Below are positions 9,541 through 18,529 of a stretch of DNA of 64,000 bases, in pieces; within the stretch, counting starts at the first letter, position 1; every line of letters begins with the position of its first letter. Source of the DNA: Erythrobacter sp. 3-20A1M (lineage in GTDB: Bacteria; Pseudomonadota; Alphaproteobacteria; Sphingomonadales; Sphingomonadaceae); NCBI RefSeq assembly GCF_018636735.1, contig NZ_CP045200.1, positions 2,324,001-2,388,000 of the forward strand, in the 5' to 3' direction. Under the pieces are notes generated by a model that was not told the DNA's origin, searched no databases, and saw only the letters and a program-made list of their open reading frames with translations. The translations under genes were made by a program, and so were the position numbers.

Positions 9541-9597
9541 AACCCTACAGGATGGAACACTTGGAACAGTGTCCTGGGGCGGGAAAACAGCCCTCGG
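9541..9597 (+). repeat. Intergenic 37-bp repeat, copy 2 (with extended flank)
   Basis: The core is 9541-9577, starting 18 bases after the ClC stop. It differs from copy 1 at only two core positions. The following CGGGAAAA stretch is also shared with copy 1. It lies between the convergent ClC and acylphosphatase genes. Confidence 0.8.
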
Positions 9598-9718
9598 ATG
9601 CGCGCCTTCCAATAGGGTTCGGGACGCGCTCGAAAATTCCGCTAGGCTGAAGGGTAACGGGGCCATCCGGTGAGACTAGCCCGTGGCGGCGTAGTAGGAA
9701 AACGTGCGGAGATCGGGC

Positions 9719-9985
9719 TTAGCGTCGTTCGAACGTCGCCAGCCCCTCCTCGTCTGCCGCGCTCTCCTCTATCCGGTCGACGTTCGCGCGGGGCGGGCCG
9801 GCATGCATCGCCTCGATCATCCGACGGATCGCGTCGCGCTCGCCCTCCAGATGCGCCTCGACCGTCCCGTCTGAGCGGTTGCGGACCCAACCCACGAGGT
9901 CCAGCCCGCGCGCCGTCTCCACCGTCCAGTCGCGGTAGAACACCCCTTGCACCCTGCCATGCAGAATCACGCGCCGCGCGGTCAC
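9719..9985 (-). CDS. acyP: Acylphosphatase
   Basis: An 88-residue acylphosphatase, which hydrolyses acyl phosphates such as acetyl or 1,3-bisphosphoglycerate-type anhydrides. The family signature GRVQGVFYRDW near residue 10 holds the catalytic Arg. The second signature is GWVRNRSDGTVEAHLEG, with the catalytic Asn. The start is GTG and overlaps the stop of the upstream membrane-protein gene (GTGA), so the pair is translationally coupled. Confidence 0.92.
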   Translation of the reverse strand: MTARRVILHGRVQGVFYRDWTVETARGLDLVGWVRNRSDGTVEAHLEGERDAIRRMIEAMHAGPPRANVDRIEESAADEEGLATFERR

Positions 9986-10488
9986 AGATTGTCACCCGGT
10001 GTTACGCCGCGGATCACGTGCTCAAGCGTCATGTAGACCACCAGCACGGTCGCCGCGAGCAGCGCCACGGTCAGCACGGTGGCGGCGAACAGCCCCTCGT
10101 ACAGAAGGCCGTACCAGTCGGTGGGGAGGGCATCGAACTCGCCAACGGGGAAGACGAAGGCGAGCAGCATGATCAAGCTGCTCATCAGCGTGATCGTGGA
10201 CATGCGCGCGATCAGGATGACGCGGGTGTAGGCCTCGGTATCGAACTCGGTCTCCGCCCGCCGGATCATCCCGACCAGCGTCAGCATCAGCGCCAGCGTG
10301 GTGGCAGAAGCCGTCGCCACCGCTGAGCCGAGATAGAGCCCGGCACGCGACAGCGCCTCCAACAGCTGCGCCGCGTCGGCTCCGCCATAGACGGTGCCGA
10401 TAGCCTGGCGCGCCCCGAAGCCAAGGCCGCAGATGAACAGAAAGGCCACGATCGGCCAGATGCGATACTTTGAGAAGAAATGCCCCAT
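9982..10488 (-). CDS. Four-helix membrane protein of unknown function
   Basis: I do not recognise a named family. From the ATG at 10488 it has 168 residues with four hydrophobic segments: IWPIVAFLFICGLGFGA, YLGSAVATASATTLALML, STITLMSSLIMLLAFVF and GLFAATVLTVALLAATVLVV. A charged loop (RRAETEFDTEAYTR) lies between helices 2 and 3. The frame extends upstream to 10641, but that part is low-complexity and overlaps hairpin DNA, so I prefer the internal ATG. It is coupled to the acylphosphatase gene. Confidence 0.65.
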   Translation of the reverse strand: MGHFFSKYRIWPIVAFLFICGLGFGARQAIGTVYGGADAAQLLEALSRAGLYLGSAVATASATTLALMLTLVGMIRRAETEFDTEAYTRVILIARMSTITLMSSLIMLLAFVFPVGEFDALPTDWYGLLYEGLFAATVLTVALLAATVLVVYMTLEHVIRGVTPGDNL

Positions 10489-10573
10489 GCCCGAGAGAGG
10501 CGGCGGAGAGGGGGATGGTTCCGAGGCTAACTTCCGTTGGGTCGAGCTGGAGGGACAACCTCTCCCCTTCGTG

Positions 10574-10595
10574 ATCCCGGCCAACGAGCCGGGAT
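10574..10595. repeat. Perfect hairpin in intergenic DNA
   Basis: ATCCCGGC and GCCGGGAT form a perfect 8-bp stem with a 6-base loop. A second, weaker hairpin (CCCGGA, TCAAG, TCCGGG) follows at 10632-10648. Both lie in the 238-bp gap between the four-helix membrane protein gene and the end of ettA. The second resembles dispersed palindromic sequences common in alphaproteobacteria; only one copy is in this window. Confidence 0.5.
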
Positions 10596-10726
10596 GAGGT
10601 TCGCTTCCGGCATCGGGAGGAAGAAGCTGGACCCGGATCAAGTCCGGGGTGACGGGAGGGAAACAAGTTAACCCGGATTTCTCTCGACAGTAATGGGGCG
10701 CGCGCCGGGCACGCGCCCGTCGAGCC

Positions 10727-12406
10727 TTACCGCGTCAGCTTCTTGTACTGCAACCGCGTCGGGCGATCCGCCGCGTCGCCCAGGCGGCGGCGCTTGTCTT
10801 CTTCGTAGGCTTCGAAATTGCCCTCGAACCACTCGACATGGCTGTCGCCTTCGAAGGCGAGGATGTGGGTGGCGAGGCGGTCGAGGAAGAAGCGGTCGTG
10901 GCTTATGACCACGGCGCAGCCGGCGAAGTTTTCGATCGCTTCCTCCAGCGCGCCCAGCGTTTCCACGTCGAGGTCGTTGGTCGGCTCGTCCAGCAGCAGG
11001 ACGTTGCCGCCGTTCTTCAGCATCTTGGCCATGTGCACGCGGTTGCGCTCGCCGCCCGACAGCTTGCCGACGTTCTTCTGCTGGTCCTGCCCCTTGAAGT
11101 TGAACGCACCGACATAGGCCCTGGTCGACACGTCGTGGCCGTTGACCTTCATGTAGTCGAGACCGTCGGAGACCTCCTCCCACACGTTGTTCGACGCGGT
11201 CAGATCGTCGCGGCTCTGGTCGACATAGCCCAGATGCACGGTGTCGCCGATTTCCAGCTTGCCGCTGTCCGGCTCCTCCTGCCCGGTGATGATGCGGAAC
11301 AGGGTGGACTTGCCCGCGCCGTTGGGACCGATCACGCCCACGATGCCGCCCGGCGGCAGCATGAAGGACAGGTCCTCGAACAATAGCTTGTCGCCATAGG
11401 CCTTGGTGATGTTCTTCGCCTCGATCACCTTGCCGCCAAGCCGTTCGGGCACCTGGATCACGATCTGCGCCTTGCCCGGCTTGCGATCGTTGGCACTGTC
11501 CTGCAACTGTTCGAACTTCCGGATACGCGCCTTGGACTTCGTCTGGCGGGCGCTGGGCGTCTGCCGGATCCATTCCAGCTCGCGCGCGAGCGACTTCTGC
11601 CGCCCGCTTTCCTCGCGGCTTTCCTGCTCCAGCCGCTTCGCTTTCTTCTCCAGATAGGTCGAATAATTGCCTTCATAGGGATAGTAAGAGCCGCGATCGA
11701 GCTCCAGAATCCAGCCCACGACATTGTCCAGGAAGTAGCGATCGTGGGTGATCATCAGCACGGCGCCGGCATATTCGGCGAGGTGCGTTTCGAGCCACTG
11801 GACGCTTTCGGCGTCGAGGTGGTTGGTCGGTTCGTCCAGCAACAGGATCGACGGCTTCTGGATCAGCAGGCGGGTCAGGGCCACGCGGCGCTTCTCACCG
11901 CCCGACAGGTCGTTCACCGGCCAGTCGCCGGGCGGGCAGCGCAGCGCCTCCATGGCGATTTCGAGCTGGTTGTCGAGCGTCCAGCCGTCGACCGCGTCGA
12001 TCTTCTCCTGCAGCGTGCCCATCTCTTCCATCAGGGCATCGAAATCGGTGTCGTCCTGCGGGTCGCCCATCTCCGCGCTGATCGCGTTGAAGCGGTCGAC
12101 CATGTCGGCGACGTCGCGCGCGCCGTCCTTCACGTTTTCGAGCACGGTCTTGCTCTCGTCGAGCTCTGGCTCCTGCGGCAGATAGCCGACGGTGATGTTT
12201 TCGCCCGGCCATGCCTCACCCGCGAAATCGGTGTCGATCCCGGCCATGATCTTCATCAGCGTCGATTTACCCGCGCCGTTGGGCCCGACGATGCCGATCT
12301 TCGCGCCCTGGTAGAATTGCAGGTTGATGTTCGCCAGCACCGGCTTGGGGGCACCGGGGAAGGTCTTGGTCATGTCCTTCATGACATAGGCGTATTGCGC
12401 GGCCAT
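10727..12406 (-). CDS. ettA: Energy-dependent translational throttle protein EttA (ABC-F)
   Basis: A soluble ABC-F ATPase that binds the ribosomal E site and tunes the first elongation step to cellular ATP level. It has 559 residues, the usual EttA length. Two ATP-binding cassettes are clear, each with Walker A GPNGAGKST. The signature motifs are LSGGEKRR and LSGGERNR, and Walker B runs into DEPTNHLD and DEPTNDLD. The P-site tRNA interaction linker between the cassettes is present (charged helices around LEQESREESGRQKSLARELEW, shortened here). The ATG at 12406 has AAGGA upstream. Confidence 0.95.
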   Translation of the reverse strand: MAAQYAYVMKDMTKTFPGAPKPVLANINLQFYQGAKIGIVGPNGAGKSTLMKIMAGIDTDFAGEAWPGENITVGYLPQEPELDESKTVLENVKDGARDVADMVDRFNAISAEMGDPQDDTDFDALMEEMGTLQEKIDAVDGWTLDNQLEIAMEALRCPPGDWPVNDLSGGEKRRVALTRLLIQKPSILLLDEPTNHLDAESVQWLETHLAEYAGAVLMITHDRYFLDNVVGWILELDRGSYYPYEGNYSTYLEKKAKRLEQESREESGRQKSLARELEWIRQTPSARQTKSKARIRKFEQLQDSANDRKPGKAQIVIQVPERLGGKVIEAKNITKAYGDKLLFEDLSFMLPPGGIVGVIGPNGAGKSTLFRIITGQEEPDSGKLEIGDTVHLGYVDQSRDDLTASNNVWEEVSDGLDYMKVNGHDVSTRAYVGAFNFKGQDQQKNVGKLSGGERNRVHMAKMLKNGGNVLLLDEPTNDLDVETLGALEEAIENFAGCAVVISHDRFFLDRLATHILAFEGDSHVEWFEGNFEAYEEDKRRRLGDAADRPTRLQYKKLTR

Positions 12407-12577
12407 CGCAGGGGTCCTTCGGATTGGTTTGTCGCTGGAGAGGTTTGCCGCGCCAGATAGGGGGCGAGAGGCGCGGGGGCAAGCATGCGTGCACTGCCAG
12501 GGAGAATGCGACGGTGCGGAACGAAGCGCGATGATGCTCATTGCGGATTCCGGGGCGGAGGAACCGGAGACCTCGCG

Positions 12578-13183
12578 ATGAAACAGTCACTTGCACTCTA
12601 TCTGATGACCGGCGCTGCGGCGCTTTCCCTTGCCGCCTGCGGCGATAACGCGGCCACGGATACGCCCGTTGCGGATACGACGGCGACCACCGGTGCGATG
12701 ATGGATAATGCGGCCGCGCCCGCCACCACTGCCGAAACCGCCGGCATGACGGCCGATGCGCACACGACCCAGTTCCTGACCGACGCGATGAAAGGCGACA
12801 ATTCGGAAGTCCGCGTCGGCAAGCTGGCCGCCGAAAAGGGCGCGACGCAGGGCGTGAAGGATTTCGGCACGATGCTGGTCAACGATCACGGCGCGCACAT
12901 GGACAAGGTGGCGACGCTGGCGAAATCGATGAACGTGCCCGTGACGCAGGAAACGAAGGCCGAGGCAGACGAGGTGTACAAGCGCCTGCAGGGCCTGTCC
13001 GGCGCGGAGTTCGACAAGGCGTTCGTCGATGCCATGGTGAAGGATCACAAAAAGGACATTGCCGCCTATCAGGAAGAGGCGAAGAGCAGCGATCCCGCCC
13101 CGGTGACCGGCCTGGCCGAGCAGACGGTGCCGACGCTGCAGAAGCACCTCGATACGGCTGAGAAGCTGCAGAAGAGCAGCTAG
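12578..13183 (+). CDS. DUF4142 domain lipoprotein
   Basis: A 201-residue predicted lipoprotein. The lipobox LSLAAC ends the signal peptide, followed by an Ala/Thr-rich linker. The DUF4142 domain follows: a ferritin-like four-helix bundle with FLTDAMKGDNSEVRVGKLA, FGTMLVNDHGAHM and MVKDHKKDIAAY. The function of this family is not established. A strong hairpin follows the stop, so it is probably a single-gene transcript. GGAG-type bases precede the ATG. Confidence 0.85.
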   Translation: MKQSLALYLMTGAAALSLAACGDNAATDTPVADTTATTGAMMDNAAAPATTAETAGMTADAHTTQFLTDAMKGDNSEVRVGKLAAEKGATQGVKDFGTMLVNDHGAHMDKVATLAKSMNVPVTQETKAEADEVYKRLQGLSGAEFDKAFVDAMVKDHKKDIAAYQEEAKSSDPAPVTGLAEQTVPTLQKHLDTAEKLQKSS

Positions 13184-13189
13184 GAACTT

Positions 13190-13228
13190 GGCAAGGCGCG
13201 CGGTGGATTACCGCACCGCGCGCTTGCC
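13190..13228 (+). terminator. Long hairpin after the DUF4142 gene
   Basis: A roughly 15-bp stem (GGCAAGGCGCGCGGTG pairing with CACCGCGCGCTTGCC, one bulged base) with a loop of about 6 bases, starting 7 bases after the stop. There is no T-run, but its strength and position suit transcription termination. Confidence 0.65.
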
Positions 13229-13378
13229 GATACCCTCCCGCCCGCCGCTGGCCTGCCGAACGTGGCGGTGTGGCCGCAGGTGATCTGCATTCTCGCCGTC
13301 TGGCTGGGACCCATTCCCGACGATGCGGATTGATCCCCGGGAAAGACAGGGAGAAACAATATCTTCGTATCCGATACA

Positions 13379-13885
13379 ATGTGGGACCTGATCCTGCGCT
13401 CTCTGGTGCTTGCATCCGTCGCGCTGGTCTGGGTCGTGGTGCTGGTCCGGCTGAACGGGCTGCGTTCGCTGTCGAAGATGACGAATTTCGATTTCGTGAT
13501 GACGGTCGCCCTCGGCTCGCTGCTGGCGGGCGCGGCGCAGGCGACCGAGTGGAAGGGCTTCGCCCAGGCATGCCTGGCGATGGTCGGGCTGTTCATAACG
13601 CAGGCCACCGCGGCATATCTGCGGCGGTCGCACGAGAAGGTCGAAAGCCTGATGCAGAACGCCCCCACGCTTGTGATGCGGGACGGCAAGATTCTCCACG
13701 ACGCACTGGCGAAGACTCGCATGGCGGAAAGCGATCTGATTGCGAAATTGCGCGAGGCGAATGTGCTCGATTTCGGCAAGGTGCGTGCGGTCGTGCTGGA
13801 AACGACCGGCGATGTGTCGGTCCTGCACGGCGATACGCTGGACGAGACGCTGATCGAGAACGTGACCCGCGTCGATCGCGGCTAG
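13379..13885 (+). CDS. DUF421 (YetF-like) membrane protein
   Basis: A 168-residue protein of the DUF421/YetF family, known for an N-terminal bundle of membrane helices and a small cytoplasmic domain. Hydrophobic segments include SLVLASVALVWVVVLVRL and a second around VALGSLLAGAA. The family motif GSLLAG and the conserved stretch TLVMRDGKILHDALAKTRM are visible. The cellular role is unknown. Its stop overlaps the stop of the convergent MATE gene by four bases. Confidence 0.85.
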   Translation: MWDLILRSLVLASVALVWVVVLVRLNGLRSLSKMTNFDFVMTVALGSLLAGAAQATEWKGFAQACLAMVGLFITQATAAYLRRSHEKVESLMQNAPTLVMRDGKILHDALAKTRMAESDLIAKLREANVLDFGKVRAVVLETTGDVSVLHGDTLDETLIENVTRVDRG

Positions 13886-15213
13886 CGCGCGAACCCCCGG
13901 CGCAGCAGTCGGGGAAGCAGCGCTGCCTGCAGCGCCGCCCGCAGCGCCAGGAACAGGCAGAAGCTCAGCCACAGTCCGTTATTACCCAGCGGCCAGCTCA
14001 GCCATAGCGCCAGCGCGTATCCGGCAGTGGCACCGACCATCGACAGGAGCAACGCGCGGGTCCAGCTCGCGCCGACGAACGCCCCGTCGAATACGAAGCT
14101 GGCGACCCCGGCGAAGGGGATGACGATCAGCCACGGTGCGAGGGCCTGCGCGGCTACGGTGACCTCATCTGTGGCGGCGAAGCTGGCCAGGATCGGGTCG
14201 GCGAGAATAACAAAGCCGAGCGCGACCAGTGCCGCCGTGCCGAAACCGCGGATCAGGATCGCCCGCAGCGCGGCGGCGAACCCATCCCGGTCGTCGTCGC
14301 CCGCCCGCTCTCCGTTCAGCACCTGCGCCGCGTTCTCGAACCCGTCGAGCAGCAGCGCGGTCACCACGAAGAGCTGGTACATGATGCCGTTCGCGGCGAG
14401 CGTCACCACGCCGCGCTCCGCGGACAGCCGGGTGAGGGCGGCAAGCGCCACCATCAACACCACCGTGCGCAGGAACAGATCGCGATTGACCGAGAGGAAC
14501 CGGCGCATCGCGTCCCATTGCAAGACCGACCTGTCGCGCGCCTGCGCCACCAGTACCGGGCCGCCCATCCGCGCGAAGACGAACCCGCCGACCGCCACCA
14601 GCTTTACATATTCGGCAATCAGGCTGGACCAAGCGATCCCTTCGATCCCCCAGCCGAGCGAGAGCACGAACCACAGGCCCAGCGCCACGTTGACGAGATT
14701 GTAGCCGACTTCGAACAGCAGGACTGCGGTCATCCGCCGCCGACCGACGAGAAAGCCGACCAGCGCGAGGTTCAGCATGACGCCGGGTGCCGCCCAGTAT
14801 CGGATCGACGAATAGCTGCGCGCCGCGACAAGCACCTCTCCCCGAGCGCCGAGCACGTCGAGTAGTGCGGGCAGCAGCATCGGTTTCGCCAGCAGCAGCA
14901 GCAACGCGATGATGAGGCCGATGGTCAGCCCGCGCAACAGGACGGCGGCCTGCTCGCGCTCGCCGACCCGCGTTCCGGCCTGCGCGACCAGACCGGTGGT
15001 CCCGGTCTTCAGGAAATTCATCACCGTGAACAGCATCGCGAACAGCCGCGCGCCGATGTCGACCGCCCCTTGCGTCGGTGCATCGCCCAACCGCCCGACG
15101 ATCCACATGTCGCCCACGCCGATCAGCGCGGTGGCCACATTGGTGACCATCGCGGGCAGCGTGATCGCCCAGATGGTGCCGGCTCGAAACGAGGGGGAGG
15201 ATGCGCCGGTCAT
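13882..15213 (-). CDS. MATE family efflux transporter (DinF-like)
   Basis: A 443-residue inner-membrane exporter of the multidrug and toxin extrusion family with about twelve hydrophobic segments. The N-terminal WAITLPAMVTNVATALIGVGD and DMWIVGRLGDAPTQGAVDIG match the DinF subgroup. Substrates are usually cationic drugs or metabolites, driven by sodium or proton gradients, and cannot be predicted here. It is divergent from the sucrose-phosphate-synthase-like gene. Confidence 0.9.
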   Translation of the reverse strand: MTGASSPSFRAGTIWAITLPAMVTNVATALIGVGDMWIVGRLGDAPTQGAVDIGARLFAMLFTVMNFLKTGTTGLVAQAGTRVGEREQAAVLLRGLTIGLIIALLLLLAKPMLLPALLDVLGARGEVLVAARSYSSIRYWAAPGVMLNLALVGFLVGRRRMTAVLLFEVGYNLVNVALGLWFVLSLGWGIEGIAWSSLIAEYVKLVAVGGFVFARMGGPVLVAQARDRSVLQWDAMRRFLSVNRDLFLRTVVLMVALAALTRLSAERGVVTLAANGIMYQLFVVTALLLDGFENAAQVLNGERAGDDDRDGFAAALRAILIRGFGTAALVALGFVILADPILASFAATDEVTVAAQALAPWLIVIPFAGVASFVFDGAFVGASWTRALLLSMVGATAGYALALWLSWPLGNNGLWLSFCLFLALRAALQAALLPRLLRRGFAR

Positions 15214-15243
15214 CGCCGGCCAATATGATCATCCGCGAGGCTA

Positions 15244-15257
15244 AACAAATATTTGTT
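15244..15257. promoter_or_regulatory. 14-bp perfect AT-rich palindrome in a divergent promoter region
   Basis: AACAAATATTTGTT is perfectly self-complementary. It lies between the start of the MATE gene (minus strand) and the glycosyltransferase/phosphatase gene (plus strand). Such an A/T-only core is unusual in this GC-rich sequence. It is a candidate operator for one or both genes. Confidence 0.45.
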
Positions 15258-15314
15258 CGGGAGAGATCGCCGGGGCCACCCGTTTCTAACCGGCATTTTA
15301 CCGGGGGACACCGT

Positions 15315-17393
15315 TTGCACATCGTATCGCTGGCATTGGGCGGTTGCCTCAAAGGGGAGCCGGTTCGTTACGGAATTACCGAAGATACCGGGGGCCATAT
15401 CACCTATATTCTGGGCGAGATGTCGGCTCTTGCCCGCCGCGCGGACGTGGATTTGGCCGAGATCGTCACGCGAAGGTTCGATGCACCCGAACTCGGCGGC
15501 ATACATGCGAGCGGCGAGGAATGGCTGGGGCCCAATCTGGTCGTCCGGCGGATCGACAGCGGCAACCCGCGCTATCTCGCGAAGGAAGCGCTGGGCGCGG
15601 ATCGGGCCGCCTTTACCCGCGCTTTCATAGCCGACCTGCGCGGGCGCGAGCGGCTGCCCGATCTGATCCACGCCCATTTCGCCGACGCCGCCGATGTCGC
15701 GATACAGGTGGAGAAGGAACTGGGCATCCCCTTCGTCTATACGGCGCACTCGCTCGGCATGGACAAGCTCAAGGCCACCGGTGAGCCGTCGTCCGCCCTG
15801 CAGGGCCGGATCGTGGAGGAGGACCGCGCGATCGCGGCGGCGAGGGCGGTCATCGGATCGTCGTGCGACGAATGCGAGCGGCAGCTGACGGTCTATCCCG
15901 GTGCGCGCGTGGGCCGGATTCACCGGCTGATCCCCGGCATCGATCGACCGAGCCCGAGCGATGAGGTATCCGCCGCGCTCGATCTCGTATCCCGGCAATT
16001 GCGCGATTTGGCCAAACCGATGGTGCTGGCGATCGCCCGGCCGGTGCGCAAGAAGAACCTGGTCCGGCTGGTGGAGGCTTTCGGGCGGTCGCCGTATCTG
16101 CGCGAGAATTGCAACCTCGTGATCCTGGCCGGGCTCAGGTCGCACTTGCGCTGTGGCGAACCGGAACAGGCAGGCGTGCTGGGCGACATCGTCAACGCGG
16201 TCGACGCGCACGACCTTTACGGCAGCGTAGCCTACCCGAAAACGCATACCCGCCAGCAGGTGGAGCAATTGTACCGGCTCGCCGCCCGGACCGGGGGCGT
16301 GTTCGTCAATCCTGCCCTGACCGAGCCTTACGGCCTGACGCTGGTCGAGGCGGCGTCGCACGGCCTGCCTGTGGTGGCGACGCGGAACGGCGGACCGCAG
16401 GACATACTCGCCGAACTCGATCACGGCATTCTGGTCGATCCGCGCTCGACGGAGGACATCGGTGCCGCGATCGAGCGACTGGTTTCGGACCACGCGCTGT
16501 GGGCGCGTTATTCGCACAACGGTCGCACCAATTCGCTGGCGATGAACTGGGATGCTTATGCCGCGCGGTTCGTGGACCTCGCCCGTGACGTCCTGCGCCG
16601 GGGTGAACCGCGCAGATCGCGGGTGCGGACACGGCTGGTGGTGAGCGATCTCGACAATACGCTGACGGGCTGCGGCGAGGGGGCGGGGCGCTTCTCACGC
16701 TTTCTCCATCGGCGCAGCGATTTCGGTTTCGTCGTCGCGACCGGGCGGTCGATCGTCGAAGCGCGGCGACTGGTGCGGGACTGGGCGCTTCCCCGCCCGG
16801 ACGCGTGGATTACCTCGGTCGGGACCGAGATATATTTCGAGCGAGCCGACGGCGATCTCGTGCGCGACGAAAGCTTCTCGCGCGAGATAGAGGCGGGCTG
16901 GGAACCGGCGGCGATCAGCTCCGCGCTGCGGGATATCGAGGGTCTTGCCCCCCAGGCCATGCACGAACAACGCGATTTCAAGCGCAGCTATTACGCCGCG
17001 GGTGCGGACCTGGTGCAGAAGGTTCGCGCCCGGCTCGACGAGGTCGGCCTATCGGCCCGTGTGGTCTTCAGCCACGAGCGGCTGCTGGATATATTGCCCG
17101 CGCGCGCTGGAAAGGCGGCGGCGATGCACCATGTCGCCAATCGCCTTTCCATCGACCCGCTGCAGGTCTTCGCAGCCGGGGATAGCGGCAACGACGCCGA
17201 CATGCTGACGGCTTGCGCGAACGCGATCCTGGTCGGCAATTACGCCCCCGAAATCGCCGAGCTGGCGGACCGGGCCAATGTCTATCTCGCACGCCGTCGG
17301 CATGGTGGTGGCGCACTGGAAGGCGTGCTGATGCAATATCGCGCGAGAAGGCGTGGCGAGCGCGAACGCGAAAGCGCGAGGGAAGTGGCATGA
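15315..17393 (+). CDS. Bidomain sucrose-phosphate-synthase-type glycosyltransferase / HAD-IIB phosphatase
   Basis: A 692-residue fusion. The first roughly 430 residues are a GT-B glycosyltransferase of the sucrose-phosphate synthase type: TEDTGGHITYILGEM near the start matches the SPS N-terminal glycine loop. A later E-x7-E type region is TEPYGLTLVEAASHGLPVVAT. The C-terminal part is a HAD-IIB phosphatase like sucrose-phosphate phosphatase, with DLDNTLTG from D445 and GDSGND at 622-627. It would make and dephosphorylate a disaccharide phosphate, most simply UDP-glucose plus fructose-6-P to sucrose; the substrates are inferred. The start is TTG at 15315, preceded by GGGGGA. Its stop overlaps the next gene. 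Confidence 0.82.
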   Translation: MHIVSLALGGCLKGEPVRYGITEDTGGHITYILGEMSALARRADVDLAEIVTRRFDAPELGGIHASGEEWLGPNLVVRRIDSGNPRYLAKEALGADRAAFTRAFIADLRGRERLPDLIHAHFADAADVAIQVEKELGIPFVYTAHSLGMDKLKATGEPSSALQGRIVEEDRAIAAARAVIGSSCDECERQLTVYPGARVGRIHRLIPGIDRPSPSDEVSAALDLVSRQLRDLAKPMVLAIARPVRKKNLVRLVEAFGRSPYLRENCNLVILAGLRSHLRCGEPEQAGVLGDIVNAVDAHDLYGSVAYPKTHTRQQVEQLYRLAARTGGVFVNPALTEPYGLTLVEAASHGLPVVATRNGGPQDILAELDHGILVDPRSTEDIGAAIERLVSDHALWARYSHNGRTNSLAMNWDAYAARFVDLARDVLRRGEPRRSRVRTRLVVSDLDNTLTGCGEGAGRFSRFLHRRSDFGFVVATGRSIVEARRLVRDWALPRPDAWITSVGTEIYFERADGDLVRDESFSREIEAGWEPAAISSALRDIEGLAPQAMHEQRDFKRSYYAAGADLVQKVRARLDEVGLSARVVFSHERLLDILPARAGKAAAMHHVANRLSIDPLQVFAAGDSGNDADMLTACANAILVGNYAPEIAELADRANVYLARRRHGGGALEGVLMQYRARRRGERERESAREVA

Positions 17394-18529
17394 AGGGTGC
17401 ACGGCCGGTTGGCTATTTCGTCCACCACCAAGGGCGCGGCCATGCGGAGCGGGCGGCGGCGATCGCCAACCGGCTTATCGACCTGCGTCCCGTCACCCTG
17501 TTCTGTGCCCGCGACGACATCTTCCCCGAATTGAAGAGCGGTATCCGGATAGAGCGCATTCCTTCGCTGTTCGAACCATCGGGCCGCGAAGCGCCCGCGA
17601 TGGCCTCGCTACCGATGCCCGAAACGGTGCATTGCGCGCCGGTCGGTTGGCCGAACATCACGCAAGCCTTCGCGCATATCGCCCGGTGGTTTGCAGAAGA
17701 ACGGCCTGCCCTGTTCGTGACGGACGTGTCCGCCGAGCTGGGGCACTTCGCCCGGCTGTGCTCCGTGCCCCATGTCGCGGTGCTGCAGCATGGCGAGCGT
17801 GGCGATCCGGGCCACATGGCGGCATATGAAAGCGCGGTCGGTCTGCTGGCCCCCTATGCCGCCAGCCTGGAGCAGCGGGATCGCCCCCAGCGGCTGCGCG
17901 ACAAGAGCCATTATGCGTCCGGTGTGGGGGTCGATTGCCGACCCTTCCCGACCCGTGAGGACGCGCGCCAGCGGCTGGGTATCGACCCGGACCGGGAGTT
18001 GGTTCTGGTCGTCGCCGGCGGTGGTGGGGAAGGCACGCCGACCGCGCCGTTGACGCTGGGTGCACGGGCCGAACCCGATACGCTGTGGGTGACGATCGGC
18101 CAGGTGCGGAGCGAATGGCACGAGACGCCGCCGGGCAATCTCGACCATCGCGGCTGGGTCGACAATCCGCGCGACTGGATCGCCGCTGCCGACCGTGTGG
18201 TTTCGTCCTGCGGCAATACCACCGTTCACATGATCCTGGCCGCAGGCAAGCCCTGGATCGCCGTGCCCGAATGGCGCTATTTCGACGAACAGGTCTGCAA
18301 GGCTGAAGTGCTCGACCGAGAAGGCTTGGCGGCGGTCGCGCGCCATTGGCCCGCGCACGCGGCGGGGTGGGAGAAACTGTGGGCGGCGGCCCGCCTGATC
18401 GATCCCGAGCGCCAGCGCGCGGTCATCGCCGACGATCCGGCGGCCGACGCAGCCGCATGGCTCGACGAGACGGCGCAGCGCCTGTGGCGCGGCGCGCCAC
18501 CGCATCCGCCGCTGGAGGTGGTGGCGTGA
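17390..18529 (+). CDS. MurG-like (GT28-type) glycosyltransferase
   Basis: A 379-residue GT-B protein. The N-terminal YFVHHQGRGHAERAAAIA is the GxGH-type acceptor loop of MurG/MGD-synthase relatives. The C-terminal half has VVSSCGNTTVHMILAAGKPWIAVP and a following E-W-R-Y-F-D-E-Q stretch, like the nucleotide-sugar site of GT28 enzymes. Acceptor and donor are unknown. The ATG overlaps the stop of the upstream fusion and its own stop overlaps the next GTG, so the three genes form a tightly coupled operon. Confidence 0.75.
   Translation: MKGARPVGYFVHHQGRGHAERAAAIANRLIDLRPVTLFCARDDIFPELKSGIRIERIPSLFEPSGREAPAMASLPMPETVHCAPVGWPNITQAFAHIARWFAEERPALFVTDVSAELGHFARLCSVPHVAVLQHGERGDPGHMAAYESAVGLLAPYAASLEQRDRPQRLRDKSHYASGVGVDCRPFPTREDARQRLGIDPDRELVLVVAGGGGEGTPTAPLTLGARAEPDTLWVTIGQVRSEWHETPPGNLDHRGWVDNPRDWIAAADRVVSSCGNTTVHMILAAGKPWIAVPEWRYFDEQVCKAEVLDREGLAAVARHWPAHAAGWEKLWAAARLIDPERQRAVIADDPAADAAAWLDETAQRLWRGAPPHPPLEVVA

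Noticed and set aside
10632-10648. CCCGGA-TCAAG-TCCGGG as a rho-independent terminator of ettA
   Set aside because: It is a weak stem, has no T-run, and lies about 80 bases beyond the ettA stop; it looks more like a dispersed palindrome.
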